This document shows positions 10,731-19,380 of a DNA stretch of 64,000 bases, one piece after another. The first letter of the stretch is position 1; every line of letters begins with the position of its first letter. The translations under genes were made by a program, and so were the position numbers. The notes beneath the pieces are model-generated. The model was not told the DNA's origin. It worked only from the letters and a program-made list of their open reading frames with translations, and made no database searches. The DNA lies in the NCBI GenBank assembly GCA_964613945.1, contig CAZTJC010000015.1, positions 33,123 to 97,122 on the forward strand. The letters are read 5' to 3'. This DNA is from JAVVHH01 sp964613945. Lineage in GTDB: Bacteria > Pseudomonadota > Alphaproteobacteria > Acetobacterales > Acetobacteraceae.

Positions 10731-12224
10731 CTAGGGCCGGCTCAGCGCGGTGACGAACGTGTCGTCCAGGCCTGGCCCGTTATCGTAAGCCTCCCTGCCG
10801 CGGTCGCGGAAGACGACGTAGCCATCACCGCCGTTGCGGAGGAAGTTGTTGGTCACGACGAGATAGGTCGCCTCCGGGTCCAGGCTGGCCCAGCCGGTGT
10901 CTGTCGGCGTCTCTAGCCCGGTGGCGGTCAGGCGTAACCCGGCCCATTGCGGAAAGCCGCCGCGCCCGACCTGGCTCAACCCGTGTCGAACCGCGGCTTC
11001 CACCTCGGCGCCGGTCAGCTTCAGCGTGGCGACCGTGTTGCCGAAGGGCATCGCCTCGAGGATCTGCCCGCGGCTGATCGGACCGGCCGGCAGACCGGTT
11101 CGCATGCCGCCCGCATTGGTGATGGCGATCTGACCGCCATGCGCCGTGGCCAGCATCGCGGCGGCAACGGCCTGGCCCAGGGCGCACTGGGTAAAGCGGC
11201 AGGTCGAAAGCTCCAGCGGCTCCGGCAAGGTGGCGACGATCTCGTTCCGGAACGTGTCGAGCGAGGCGGCGAAGCGGGCTACGATGGCCGACACCGCCGG
11301 GTCCTCGACCAGGTCGAGCCCGACATGCACGCAGTCGCCGCCATGGGCGAGCACGCTGCCATCGGCGGCGAGGTCGAGGTCGAGCCGGCCGAGATAGCGG
11401 CCATAGGCGCCAGCCTGGGTGATGAGCGCGCCGGTCGAATTGGGCTGTGCGTCGGCGGCGAACGCGCCGGGCTCGGTGTTGGACAGCAGCGTGTGCGAGT
11501 GCCCGCCGATGATGACCGCCGGGCCCGGCACGTCCAGCGCCCGGTCGAACAGCACCCCCATGTGCGACAGCAGCACGACCAGCTGCGCGCCGTCGCCCCG
11601 CGCGCCCTCGATCGCCCGGGCCAGCGCCGGCTTCGGCGGCAGGAACCGCACGTTGCGACCCGGCGATGACCCGATCGGCGTCTCCAGCGTCGTCAGCCCG
11701 ACGAACCCGATCTTGAGCCCACCGCGCTCGAGCACGGCCCAGGGACGCAGCTTTCCCGCAAGCGCCGGCTCGGCGGACGCATCGACGTTGCTGGTCACCA
11801 GCGGGAACCCGGCCGCCTCTGCATAGGCCGCGAGCACGGCGGGTCCCCCGTCGAACTCATGATTGCCGACCCCCATCGCGTCGGTGCCATTGGCCTGCTG
11901 CACGGCGAGTTCGGCCATGCCGCGATACTTGGTGAAGAACAGGCTGCCCTGGAACTGGTCCCCGCCGTCGAGCAGCAGAACGGTGCGGCTATCCGCCTCC
12001 GCAGCCGCACGCTGCATCCGGATGGCGGTCGCCAGCCGGGCGCTACCGCCGAAACAGCCGTCACCCCCACCGCAGGACAGCGCACGGACGTTGACCGCCT
12101 CGTGCCGCGAATGGAAATCGTTGATGTGCAACAGCGTCAGCCGATGCACGGGCGCGCCCTGTGCCAATCGCGCCAAAGGCAGCGTTCCAAGAACACCCAA
12201 GAGCGCGCGGCGGGACAGATGCAT
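10731..12224 (-). CDS. Periplasmic 5'-nucleotidase/2',3'-cyclic phosphodiesterase (UshA family)
   Basis: Secreted metallophosphoesterase expected to dephosphorylate nucleotides in the periplasm. The start at 12224 yields a signal peptide with a twin-arginine-like SRRALLG motif (residues 4-10), suggesting Tat export. Metal-site motifs are DFHSRH (36-41), DGGDQFQG (86-93) and GNHEFDGG (120-127). The C-terminal half is the substrate-binding 5'-nucleotidase domain (about residues 330-480). The length, 497 residues, is normal for the family. An upstream in-frame ATG (12251) would bury the signal sequence and is less likely. Exact substrate cannot be read from the sequence. Confidence 0.92.
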   Translation of the reverse strand: MHLSRRALLGVLGTLPLARLAQGAPVHRLTLLHINDFHSRHEAVNVRALSCGGGDGCFGGSARLATAIRMQRAAAEADSRTVLLLDGGDQFQGSLFFTKYRGMAELAVQQANGTDAMGVGNHEFDGGPAVLAAYAEAAGFPLVTSNVDASAEPALAGKLRPWAVLERGGLKIGFVGLTTLETPIGSSPGRNVRFLPPKPALARAIEGARGDGAQLVVLLSHMGVLFDRALDVPGPAVIIGGHSHTLLSNTEPGAFAADAQPNSTGALITQAGAYGRYLGRLDLDLAADGSVLAHGGDCVHVGLDLVEDPAVSAIVARFAASLDTFRNEIVATLPEPLELSTCRFTQCALGQAVAAAMLATAHGGQIAITNAGGMRTGLPAGPISRGQILEAMPFGNTVATLKLTGAEVEAAVRHGLSQVGRGGFPQWAGLRLTATGLETPTDTGWASLDPEATYLVVTNNFLRNGGDGYVVFRDRGREAYDNGPGLDDTFVTALSRP

Positions 12225-12321
12225 GGTTTGAGCATAGCACATTGCCCACATAGATTATCGCCGCTCTTGCTTCGCCGATCCGGCTGGCCAAATGTCGGCC
12301 ACGTTCTGAAAGGTTCCAGCC

Positions 12322-12879
12322 ATGTTCATCGAGACCGAGGGCACCCCCAACCCGGCCACGCTTAAGTTCCTGCCCGGCCGCGACGTGATGCCGAACGGCA
12401 CCGCCGACTTCGCCGGTCCCGACTTGGCCGAGCGCAGCCCGCTAGCGCAGGCGATGTTCGCGCTTCCCGGTGTCGCCCGCGTGTTCCTCGGCGGCGATTT
12501 CGTGACGATCACCAAGTCCGACCTCGCCGACTGGGCCACGTTGCGTCCGCAGGTGCTCGGCGCACTGATGGAGCATTTCGTTGCTGAGCGCCCGGTGATC
12601 GAGGGTTCGGGCACCGAGATCGCCGAGGACGTCTCGCCGGAAGACCAGGACGTGGTCGACCAGATCAAGGATCTGCTCGACACCCGGGTGCGCCCGGCTG
12701 TTGCTGGCGACGGTGGCGACATCGTGTTCCGCGGTTATCGCGACGGCATCGTCCGCCTGCACATGCAGGGCGCCTGCAGCGGCTGCCCGTCCTCCAGCGC
12801 CACGCTGAAGCACGGGATCGAGAACATGCTGAAGCATTACGTTCCCGAGGTCCGGTCGGTGGAGCAGGTCGAGTTTTGA
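12322..12879 (+). CDS. NifU-like Fe-S scaffold/carrier protein (Nfu)
   Basis: 185-residue protein with an N-terminal Nfu domain (about residues 1-88, beginning FIETEGTPNPATLKF) and a C-terminal NifU domain (about 110-180) carrying the cluster-binding CSGC at Cys152 and Cys155. It would receive and hand over a [4Fe-4S] cluster to apoproteins, including clients such as MiaB, which is encoded nearby. AAAGG lies 8 bases before the ATG. The stop overlaps the next gene's TTG start. Confidence 0.95.
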   Translation: MFIETEGTPNPATLKFLPGRDVMPNGTADFAGPDLAERSPLAQAMFALPGVARVFLGGDFVTITKSDLADWATLRPQVLGALMEHFVAERPVIEGSGTEIAEDVSPEDQDVVDQIKDLLDTRVRPAVAGDGGDIVFRGYRDGIVRLHMQGACSGCPSSSATLKHGIENMLKHYVPEVRSVEQVEF

Positions 12880-13457
12880 TCTCATCGGACAGTTTGGACG
12901 CGGTGTTCCGAACCGCCCGCACGCATTACCGCTGGCTTGATCAGCCGGTTTCTGATGACGAACTGCGGACGGTCTATGACTTGATGAAGTGGGGTCCGAC
13001 GTCGGCGAACTGTTCGCCGGCGCGGATCCTGTTCCTGCGCACCCCTGCGGCAAAGGAACGGCTGAAGCCGGCTTTATCGGCCGGCAACGTCGACAAGGCG
13101 ATGGCCGCGCCGGTGATCGCCATCGTGGCCACCGATCCGGAATTCTACGAGTCGTTGCCGTATCTGTATCCGCAGGCCGATGCGCGCTCCTGGTTTGCCG
13201 ACAACCATGATCTGGCAGTGGCCACGGCAGCGCGAAATGGCACGCTCCAGGGTGGCTATCTCATCATGGCGGCGCGCGCCGCCGGGCTCGATTGCGGCCC
13301 GATGTCGGGCTTCGACAATGACCGCGTTGACCAAGAATTCCTGTCGGTCGAGGGATGGAAAAGTAATTTCCTGCTCTGCCTGGGTCATGGCGACCCGGCG
13401 GAAGCGGGCGAACGATCTCCCCGGCTCGGCTTCGACGAGGCGTGCCGCCTCCTGTAA
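12876..13457 (+). CDS. Nitroreductase-family malonic semialdehyde reductase-like protein (RutE/HadB group)
   Basis: FMN-dependent oxidoreductase of 193 residues in the RutE/HadB subgroup of nitroreductases. Supporting stretches are MKWGPTSANCSPARI near residues 37-51, the FMN-side block WFADNHDLAVATAARNGT in the middle, and PMSGFDNDRVD in the C-terminal third. The likely start is TTG at 12876, overlapping the nfu stop by 4 bp and preceded by GGAGCAGG. Another TTG lies six codons on. No pyrimidine-degradation (rut) genes are nearby, so the RutE substrate is not implied; the true aldehyde or quinone substrate is unknown. Confidence 0.87.
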   Translation: MISSDSLDAVFRTARTHYRWLDQPVSDDELRTVYDLMKWGPTSANCSPARILFLRTPAAKERLKPALSAGNVDKAMAAPVIAIVATDPEFYESLPYLYPQADARSWFADNHDLAVATAARNGTLQGGYLIMAARAAGLDCGPMSGFDNDRVDQEFLSVEGWKSNFLLCLGHGDPAEAGERSPRLGFDEACRLL

Positions 13458-13466
13458 GCAGGCTCG

Positions 13467-14078
13467 ATGGTTCGGATCCTCACTCTCGATGCTTCGACGG
13501 CCATATGCTCGGTCGGGCTGGTCGAGGATGATCGGCTTATCGGTGAGCGCCGGGTCGAAGGCGATCTGGCGGCCTTGCCGGCATTGCTGCACGACTTGTT
13601 CACCCAACACGGGCGCGGGGTCGACCTCGTCGCGGTAATCGTTGGTCCCGGCAGTTTCACCGGGCTTCGGGCGTCGATTGCACTGGCGCATGGCGTCGGC
13701 CTGGCGACCGGGGCACCGGTCGTCGGTGTCACGATCGGGACGGCGATGATGCCCGTTGCCGGATCGGCGCTGTGGACAATGATCGACAGCAAGCGCGGGC
13801 GGGTGTTCCTCGAGCGGGACGGATCGGTCGAAAGCGTCGCGCTCGACGCCTTGCCCATGCCACCCGGCCCGATTGTGCTCGCCGGCGATGCCGCACTGGC
13901 AGCAGGCGAGGCGCTGGCGGCGCGTGGCGCGGATGTTCGCCTGTCGACGCAACCATTGCCGGAGCCGGTCGGGATCGCACGCGCCGCCTGGGCGGGGCGG
14001 ACCGTGCTGGCGCAACCGATCTACGTGGACCCTCCCGCAGCGCGCCCCGGCCTGCCAGGGCGTCCCGCGCCGGAATGA
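13467..14078 (+). CDS. tsaB: tRNA threonylcarbamoyladenosine biosynthesis protein TsaB
   Basis: Inactive ASKHA-fold partner of TsaD in making t6A37 on tRNAs that read ANN codons. The N-terminus LTLDASTAICSVGL and the motif VGPGSFTGLRASIALAHG (about residues 59-76) are characteristic. It is 203 residues, slightly shorter than Escherichia coli TsaB. ATG 9 bases after the nitroreductase stop; its own stop overlaps the rimI start (ATGA). Confidence 0.95.
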   Translation: MVRILTLDASTAICSVGLVEDDRLIGERRVEGDLAALPALLHDLFTQHGRGVDLVAVIVGPGSFTGLRASIALAHGVGLATGAPVVGVTIGTAMMPVAGSALWTMIDSKRGRVFLERDGSVESVALDALPMPPGPIVLAGDAALAAGEALAARGADVRLSTQPLPEPVGIARAAWAGRTVLAQPIYVDPPAARPGLPGRPAPE

Positions 14079-14512
14079 GCGACGGGCTGGAGGTCGCAAC
14101 GGCGGCTTACGCGCCGGCGCTGGCGGCCATCCACGGAGCGGCGTTTCCCATTGGCGAGCGCTGGGGGGCGGACGCGATCGCGCTGCAGCTCGGCCTGTTC
14201 GGCGCCTTCGGCTTCGTCAGCGGGCGCGGCGGCTTTATCCTGGCCCGCTCCGTTGCGGACGAAGCCGAGATCCTGACCTTGGCCGTCGATCCGGCCGCCC
14301 GGCGCGGCGGGATCGGGCGCGCGCTGATGATGCGGGCGATGCGCACGGCCGGGTCGAATGGTGCGTCGGCGATGTTCCTGGAAGTGGCCGAGGTCAATGC
14401 CCCGGCTCGGGCGCTGTATGCCGCTTGCGGCTTTTCCGAAGTGGGGCGCCGGGCCGGATACTATGCCGGCGGCGTGGACGCGCTGGTGTTGCGGGCCACT
14501 ATTTCTTCCTGA
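14075..14512 (+). CDS. rimI: Ribosomal-protein-alanine N-acetyltransferase-like GNAT (RimI)
   Basis: 145-residue GNAT enzyme. The acetyl-CoA loop is RRGGIGRA (Arg76-Ala83), followed by the LEVAEVNAPARALYAACGF block typical of RimI. Coupling to tsaB by a 4-bp ATGA overlap is the usual alphaproteobacterial tsaB-rimI pair and supports the name. A protein substrate (S18 N-terminus or another) is inferred, not shown. Its end overlaps the convergent tusA-like gene by 14 bp. Confidence 0.9.
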   Translation: MSDGLEVATAAYAPALAAIHGAAFPIGERWGADAIALQLGLFGAFGFVSGRGGFILARSVADEAEILTLAVDPAARRGGIGRALMMRAMRTAGSNGASAMFLEVAEVNAPARALYAACGFSEVGRRAGYYAGGVDALVLRATISS

Positions 14513-14753
14513 TCCAAAGCGTCGTGTTGCCGTCTGGACTATCGGTCGTGGCAAGAACCGCGTGTCCCTGATCGAGTGCGGAGCGCGGAACATTAAGCCG
14601 CGGCTCAACTCCGGACATCGACACTTCCAACACCTCGCCACTATTCATGCGATCAAGCGCTAGCCGAACCCGGACATAGGTCATCGGACAATGGTCGCGG
14701 GTAATATCTAATCTTCGATCGGCCTGGTGATGAGGAGTTAGCGTTTGGTCCAT
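14499..14753 (-). CDS. TusA-family sulfur carrier-like protein
   Basis: 84-residue protein with the TusA/SirA fold pattern. The active cysteine is Cys22 in HCPMT. Classical TusA has CPxP at this spot; here the second proline is Thr, as in a subgroup of TusA-like proteins of uncertain role. The protein would act in cytosolic persulfide transfer if the family function holds. It is divergent from mucR, with an AT-rich 96-bp gap, and convergent with rimI (14-bp overlap). Confidence 0.82.
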   Translation of the reverse strand: MDQTLTPHHQADRRLDITRDHCPMTYVRVRLALDRMNSGEVLEVSMSGVEPRLNVPRSALDQGHAVLATTDSPDGNTTLWIRKK

Positions 14754-14850
14754 GGTCTAATCCTGTAATTATAAACGCGGTCTTGGATTGCAGATAGATC
14801 GTTTGCGGTTGTATAGATCAACTTAATGCCGAGTTCGGGAGGGTGTTGGT

Positions 14851-15255
14851 ATGGCGGAGTTGGGTGATGCGGGCGTATTAGAGTTGACGGCACAGATTGT
14901 GTCCGCGCACGTATCCAACAATGCGATTGGAGCCGATTTGCTTCCCGGCCTGATCCAGGACGTCTATCGGACCCTTGCCGGCGTCGGCAAAGATCAGATC
15001 GCTCCGGAGAAGCAACTTCCGGCCGTTCCGGTGCGGAAATCCGTCTTTCCGGATCACATCGTCTGCCTAGAAGATGGCAAGAAGCTGAAGATGCTCAAGC
15101 GTCACCTCAAGACTTCGTACGACATGACACCCGACGAATACCGCGAGAAGTGGCAGTTGCCGTCGGACTATCCGATGGTCGCGCCGAATTATGCCAAGCA
15201 CCGCTCGTCGCTGGCCAAGAAGATCGGGCTGGGCACCAAACCACGCGCGCGTTAG
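14851..15255 (+). CDS. mucR: MucR/Ros-family transcriptional regulator
   Basis: 134-residue DNA-binding protein. The zinc-finger-like region begins CLEDGKKLKMLKRHL (Cys72 to about Leu86), followed by the family signature TPDEYREKW and DYPMVAPNYA. In Ros the motif is CxxC; here the second Cys is Asp (CLED), a change seen in many MucR proteins, so zinc coordination may be altered or absent. The N-terminal ~50 residues are hydrophobic-patterned, consistent with the oligomerisation domain of these H-NS-like silencers. The upstream gap (14754-14850) is AT-rich, the kind of DNA MucR binds, so autoregulation is plausible. MucR proteins often control exopolysaccharide and cell-envelope genes, which this window contains. 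Confidence 0.93.
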   Translation: MAELGDAGVLELTAQIVSAHVSNNAIGADLLPGLIQDVYRTLAGVGKDQIAPEKQLPAVPVRKSVFPDHIVCLEDGKKLKMLKRHLKTSYDMTPDEYREKWQLPSDYPMVAPNYAKHRSSLAKKIGLGTKPRAR

Positions 15256-15503
15256 CGCATCTCGTCGGCGCGAACAGGGCTGATCCGGACGCTGGTGAGT
15301 CGACAGGCGTGGCCGGTATCGGCTATCGCCGTCAACGGACCGACGATGTGGTTGAGGAGCCCGATGGAAACGCGCATCGAGCGCTTGTGCGGGGTGGCTG
15401 GGCTGGTGATGTCGGAACAATGTTCCGATCCCACGAACCTCGGGCATGACGGCACCGGCGTAGCACGGCCCAGCCAACATCCGGCTCCGGCGGCCCGCCT
15501 GCC
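15256..15503. other. Intergenic stretch without a supportable gene
   Basis: 248 bp between mucR and the olsB-like gene. Open frames exist on both strands but none has a Shine-Dalgarno sequence or recognisable protein sequence. I see no clear terminator. The olsB-like start (TTG at 15504) could lie a little further upstream or downstream. Confidence 0.4.
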
Positions 15504-16319
15504 TTGACCGTGCACCGCCATCGGCACAAGCCTGCCGGCTTCAGGGAGATCAGGGCCGGCAACCTCGGCGTGCGGATCGCCGCAACCGCGCATGAGGTCG
15601 ATGCCGCCCAGGCGCTCCGCTACCGCGTCTTCTATGAAGAGATGGGTGCCACCGCCGAGCCGCACACCGCGGCGTCACAGCGCGACACCGATGCGTGGGA
15701 CTCGGTCGCCGACCATATCCTGGTGATCGATCACGCTTTGGGCGAAGGCCCGCAAAGCGTGGTCGGCACCTATCGCCTCATCCAGCGCGAGGGAGCCGCC
15801 GCCGTTGGGCGGTTTTATTCGGAGGATGAGTACGACATCCGCGCGATCACCAATTTTCCCGGCGGCGTGCTCGAGCTCGGCCGCTCCTGCGTCGATGCCA
15901 GCCATCGCGGGCGGGCCGTCATGCAGCTGCTCTGGCGCGGGATCGCTGCCTATATCGAGATGAACAACATCGACCTGATGTTCGGCTGCGCTAGCCTCAA
16001 CGGCACCGACCCCGATCTCCTGGCCGCCGAGCTGACCTACCTCTACGGCCATCACTTGGCACCGCCGGCCCTGCGGCCGAAGGCGTTGCCCGAACGTTAC
16101 GTCGACATGCGCCGGCTCGACCCGGCGGCCTACGATCCGCGCAAGGCCAACCAGTCGCTGCCGCCACTGATCAAGGGCTATCTCCGGCTCGGCGGCTTCG
16201 TCGGCGACGGCGCGGTGATCGACAGCCAATTCAACACGGTCGACGTCGCGATCGTGGTCAAGACCGATTTGGTCACCGAGCGCTACAGCAAGCATTACGA
16301 GCGCCGTAGCCAGGACTGA
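15504..16319 (+). CDS. olsB: L-ornithine N-alpha-acyltransferase-like protein (OlsB family)
   Basis: 271-residue GNAT-fold enzyme of the OlsB family, which transfers a 3-hydroxyacyl group from ACP to ornithine to make lyso-ornithine lipid in the cytosol/inner membrane. Family hallmarks seen: LRYRVFYEEMG near residue 38, DHILVIDH, VGTYRL, FYSEDEYD, LELGRSCVD and a C-terminal PPLIKGYLRLGGFVGDGAV block. The start is uncertain: TTG at 15504 is used here, with a GTG two codons on. The partner OlsA may be the acyltransferase at 5928. Ornithine lipids replace phospholipids under phosphate limitation in related bacteria. Confidence 0.88.
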   Translation: MTVHRHRHKPAGFREIRAGNLGVRIAATAHEVDAAQALRYRVFYEEMGATAEPHTAASQRDTDAWDSVADHILVIDHALGEGPQSVVGTYRLIQREGAAAVGRFYSEDEYDIRAITNFPGGVLELGRSCVDASHRGRAVMQLLWRGIAAYIEMNNIDLMFGCASLNGTDPDLLAAELTYLYGHHLAPPALRPKALPERYVDMRRLDPAAYDPRKANQSLPPLIKGYLRLGGFVGDGAVIDSQFNTVDVAIVVKTDLVTERYSKHYERRSQD

Positions 16320-16330
16320 GGGCCTACCCA

Positions 16331-17275
16331 ATGGACGTCATCATGACTTCGCCCCGCCTCGCCACGCAGGCGGTGGCTTTGCTCGAGGGCGCGGGCGCTC
16401 GCATCCACTATATGGACCCATTCCCAACCCCCGAGGCGATCGCGGCGCTGGCGCGCAGCGTCGGTGCGGTGGCGATCCTGTCGCGGCAGGGGCCGGTCAC
16501 GGCGGCGGTGATAGAGGCGGTGCCGAGCCTGCGCGTCGTCGCGCGGCACGGGGTCGGGGTCGACGACGTGGACGTGCCCGAGGCGCTGCGGCGCGGCATC
16601 GTCGTGACCCGGGCGCCCGGCAGCAACACGCGAGCGGTGGCCGAGCACACGATCGCGATGATCCTCGCGCTGGCCAAGCGGCTGCCGGAGCTGTCGGCAC
16701 AGGTCGCGGCGGGCGAGTGGCGGCATGGCAACGACATGGTGCGCGACGTCGCCGGGCTGCGACTCGGGCTGATAGGCCTTGGGTCGATCGGCCAGATGGT
16801 CGCCGGCTTCGGGACCGCGTTCGGCATGGACGTGGCGGCCTATACGCGCTCGCCCGGGCCGGCGGGGATCACTCGCATGCCCGATCTGGCGGCCTTGTTG
16901 GCGCGGTCCGACGTGCTGTCACTGCATCTGCCCTACAGCCCGGCAGCCCATCACCTGATCGGGCGGACCGAGCTGGCGACCCTGCCGGCCGGCGCAACTG
17001 TCATCAATACCGCCCGCGGCGGCCTGATCGACGAGGCGGCGCTGCTGGAAGCGCTCGATTCCGGGCACCTCAGTGGCGCCGGGCTGGACGTCTTCGAGGG
17101 CGAACCGCCGGAGCTGGGTAACGCGCTGCGTCGCCATCCGGCGGTGATCGCGACGCCGCATGTCTCGGGCGTGACCGAGGGTAGCCTCGTCACCATGGGG
17201 GTCATGGCGGCCGAGTGCATCGTGGCCGTGCTCACCGGTCGACCCGTGCCGCCGGAGCGCCTGGTGTTGGCATGA
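16331..17275 (+). CDS. D-isomer-specific 2-hydroxyacid dehydrogenase
   Basis: 314-residue NAD(P)-dependent dehydrogenase. The dinucleotide motif is GLGSIG (149-154); catalytic residues by position are Arg229 (NTARGG), Glu258 (FEGEPPE) and His277 (TPHVSG). It resembles phosphoglycerate dehydrogenase-like and hydroxypyruvate reductase-like members but lacks the ACT domain of SerA, so the substrate is open. An ATG 10 bases after the olsB stop starts it; its stop overlaps lnt by 4 bp (ATGA), so it is co-transcribed with lnt. Confidence 0.9.
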   Translation: MDVIMTSPRLATQAVALLEGAGARIHYMDPFPTPEAIAALARSVGAVAILSRQGPVTAAVIEAVPSLRVVARHGVGVDDVDVPEALRRGIVVTRAPGSNTRAVAEHTIAMILALAKRLPELSAQVAAGEWRHGNDMVRDVAGLRLGLIGLGSIGQMVAGFGTAFGMDVAAYTRSPGPAGITRMPDLAALLARSDVLSLHLPYSPAAHHLIGRTELATLPAGATVINTARGGLIDEAALLEALDSGHLSGAGLDVFEGEPPELGNALRRHPAVIATPHVSGVTEGSLVTMGVMAAECIVAVLTGRPVPPERLVLA

Positions 17276-18792
17276 TCGGCGAGCGTTTCTTTACACGGTT
17301 GCAGGCTGTCCGCGGCTGGCGCGCGGATTTGCTGGCGCTCGGCCTGGGCGCCGTGTCGGCCGCGGCGCTGCCACCGATCTACATCCTGCCGGCGCTGCTG
17401 CTGGCGGTGCCGGGCTTACTCGCGCTGATCGAGGGCACACGCGGGTATGGCGGTGCGTTCCGGCGCGGCTTCTTCTTTGGTCTCGGGCACCACGTCTTCG
17501 GTCTTTACTGGATTACCGAGGCCATTCTGCTGGAGTCAGCCCGCTACTGGTGGCTGGTGCCGTTGGCGGTGCCGGCGCTGTCGGCGCTGCTCGCGCTGTT
17601 CATCGCGGCGCCGTGCGCGGTGGCCAAGCGGGCACAGCCGGGGTGGCGCCGGGTCGTGGCGTTGGCGGGTGCCTGGGTGCTGTTCGACCTGGCGCGGCAG
17701 TATGTCGGCACCGGCTTTCCGTGGAATCCATGGGGCAGTGTCTGGGCATTACCGGGCTTGGCGGGCGACATCATGCTGCAGCCCTTGGCATGGGTCGGCA
17801 CGCCTGGCCTGACGTTGATGACGGTGTTGCTAGCTGGCGCGGCGATGCTCAGCGCTCGTGCAGCGGTGGCGTCGGCCATCGTGCTGGTTGTTTGGGTCGG
17901 GCTGGGGTTGGAACGGTTCCGTGCCCCGGCCGGCGAGGCGCCGGGCATCGATGCGGTTATCGTTCAAGGCAACGTCTCGCAGGGCGATAAATGGGGGCCG
18001 GCGTCGGCACGGCAGGCATTCGATCGGCAGCTCCAGTTGACGCGTGATGGTGTTGCGGCGGCAGGGTCGCATAAATCGGTCGTTGTATGGCCGGAGACGT
18101 CGACGTTCTATTGGTTGCAGTCCGAGCCGGGGGCGAGGGCGGCGATTGCGGCAGCAGCCAAGCCTGCCTTGGCAGCGTTGGTGGGCGGGTTGACCTACGA
18201 TACGAGCGCCGAGCCATCGGCCACGAATCCGCCGGCCAACAGCCTGCTGGCACTCGGGCCGGATGGCGAAATCGATGGCATCTACAGCAAATGGCACTTG
18301 GTCCCATTCGGCGAATACGCGCCAAGCTGGGTGCCGCTCGCGATCAAGATCGTCCCGGGACAGCTGGCGTTCGGGACGGGGCCGAAGACTTTAACGGTGC
18401 CGGGCCTGCCCGCGTTCGGCCCGTTAATTTGTTACGAAGCGGTGTTCCCGGCGCAGGTGATCGACGAAGCGGCGCGGCCAGCCTGGATGGTTAACATCAC
18501 CAACGATGCCTGGTTCGGCAATTCCACCGGGCCGCGGCAGCATCTTGCGGCGGTGCGGATGCGAGCGGTTGAGGAGGGACTGCCGTTGGTCCGCGCAGCC
18601 AATACTGGAATTTCCGCAGTTTTCGATGCGGGAGGACACGAAGTCGCTCGTATAGGTCTTGGGTTGGCTGGAGAAATGGTTGTGCCAATCCCTGGTTCGC
18701 GCCCTGCAACTTCGTTTTCACGATGGGGTTTAGTCATTCCGGGTCTTATGTCGGTGTTCGCATTGGCGCTTGGATTGAGACGTAGGGCGTAA
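17272..18792 (+). CDS. lnt: Apolipoprotein N-acyltransferase Lnt
   Basis: Inner-membrane enzyme that adds the third acyl chain to lipoproteins. Hydrophobic N-terminal half with about six to seven membrane segments (residues 15-215), a periplasmic nitrilase domain, and one C-terminal membrane segment (about 483-503). The catalytic triad is visible: Glu near 275 (WPETSTFYWL), Lys near 339 (YSKWHLVPFGEY) and Cys near 387 (LICYEAVFP). 506 residues, normal length. The start is the ATG at 17272 overlapping the dehydrogenase stop. Gene order lnt then XRE regulator is widespread in alphaproteobacteria, where metK and trmB usually follow; they are absent here. Confidence 0.96.
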   Translation: MIGERFFTRLQAVRGWRADLLALGLGAVSAAALPPIYILPALLLAVPGLLALIEGTRGYGGAFRRGFFFGLGHHVFGLYWITEAILLESARYWWLVPLAVPALSALLALFIAAPCAVAKRAQPGWRRVVALAGAWVLFDLARQYVGTGFPWNPWGSVWALPGLAGDIMLQPLAWVGTPGLTLMTVLLAGAAMLSARAAVASAIVLVVWVGLGLERFRAPAGEAPGIDAVIVQGNVSQGDKWGPASARQAFDRQLQLTRDGVAAAGSHKSVVVWPETSTFYWLQSEPGARAAIAAAAKPALAALVGGLTYDTSAEPSATNPPANSLLALGPDGEIDGIYSKWHLVPFGEYAPSWVPLAIKIVPGQLAFGTGPKTLTVPGLPAFGPLICYEAVFPAQVIDEAARPAWMVNITNDAWFGNSTGPRQHLAAVRMRAVEEGLPLVRAANTGISAVFDAGGHEVARIGLGLAGEMVVPIPGSRPATSFSRWGLVIPGLMSVFALALGLRRRA

Positions 18793-18900
18793 ACGTCCCA
18801 CATTTGGGATGGATTGATAAGATTGTCACGAAGGTTGACTTCTACCGGTTGTGCCGTTAAGGATTTGTTCAGCTTTGCATGGTAGGCGAGAGGAACATTC

Positions 18901-19380
18901 ATGAGCGACACCCCCGCTGCCGTGGGCTCTACAACCGTTATCGCTGAGCGTGAGGGACGTTCCAGTCCCATTGATGCTCATGTCGGTGCCCGCATCCGGC
19001 TTCGCCGTACGCTGATGGGAATGTCTCAGGAACGCCTAGGCGAGGCTCTTGGGCTGACGTTCCAGCAAGTGCAAAAGTATGAACGCGGCGTCAACCGCGT
19101 TGGTGCATCGCGCTTGTTCGACCTCTCGCGCGTGCTCGACGTGCCAATCAGCTTCTTCTTCGACGACATGCCGGAGCCATTGGCGGGTTTGCATGGCGGC
19201 TATAACACGACTCGGGCCTCGGGCGGCTTCGCCGAGAACCAGGACGGGTTTGGCACCGACGAGATGCTGAACCGGCGCGAGACGCTGGAGTTGGTGCGAG
19301 CCTATTACCGGATCAACGAGCCGGCAGTGCGTAAGCGCGTGTTCGACCTGATCAAGTCGATGGGCCCGACCGAGAGCTAA
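18901..19380 (+). CDS. XRE-family helix-turn-helix regulator next to lnt
   Basis: 159-residue regulator with a Cro/cI-type HTH (about residues 27-82; LRRTLMGMSQERLGEALGLT and FQQVQKYERGVNRVGASRL parts). A C-terminal tail ends in a conserved RAYYRINEPAVRKRVFDLIK-like block. This family is conserved beside lnt in alphaproteobacteria; its targets are not known to me. A good ribosome site (GAGAGGA) lies 7 bases before the ATG. The 107-bp upstream gap contains a TTGACT that could be a -35 element and a short hairpin (TCCCA-CATT-TGGGA) just after the lnt stop. Confidence 0.9.
   Translation: MSDTPAAVGSTTVIAEREGRSSPIDAHVGARIRLRRTLMGMSQERLGEALGLTFQQVQKYERGVNRVGASRLFDLSRVLDVPISFFFDDMPEPLAGLHGGYNTTRASGGFAENQDGFGTDEMLNRRETLELVRAYYRINEPAVRKRVFDLIKSMGPTES

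Noticed and set aside
10723..10735. CCTAG-CGC-CTAGG dyad between corC and the nucleotidase gene.
   Set aside because: Only 5 bp of stem and no U tract; too weak to call a terminator.
15252..15377. Short minus-strand frame (41 codons) between mucR and the olsB-like gene.
   Set aside because: No ribosome site, no family pattern, and it overlaps the mucR end; probably chance.
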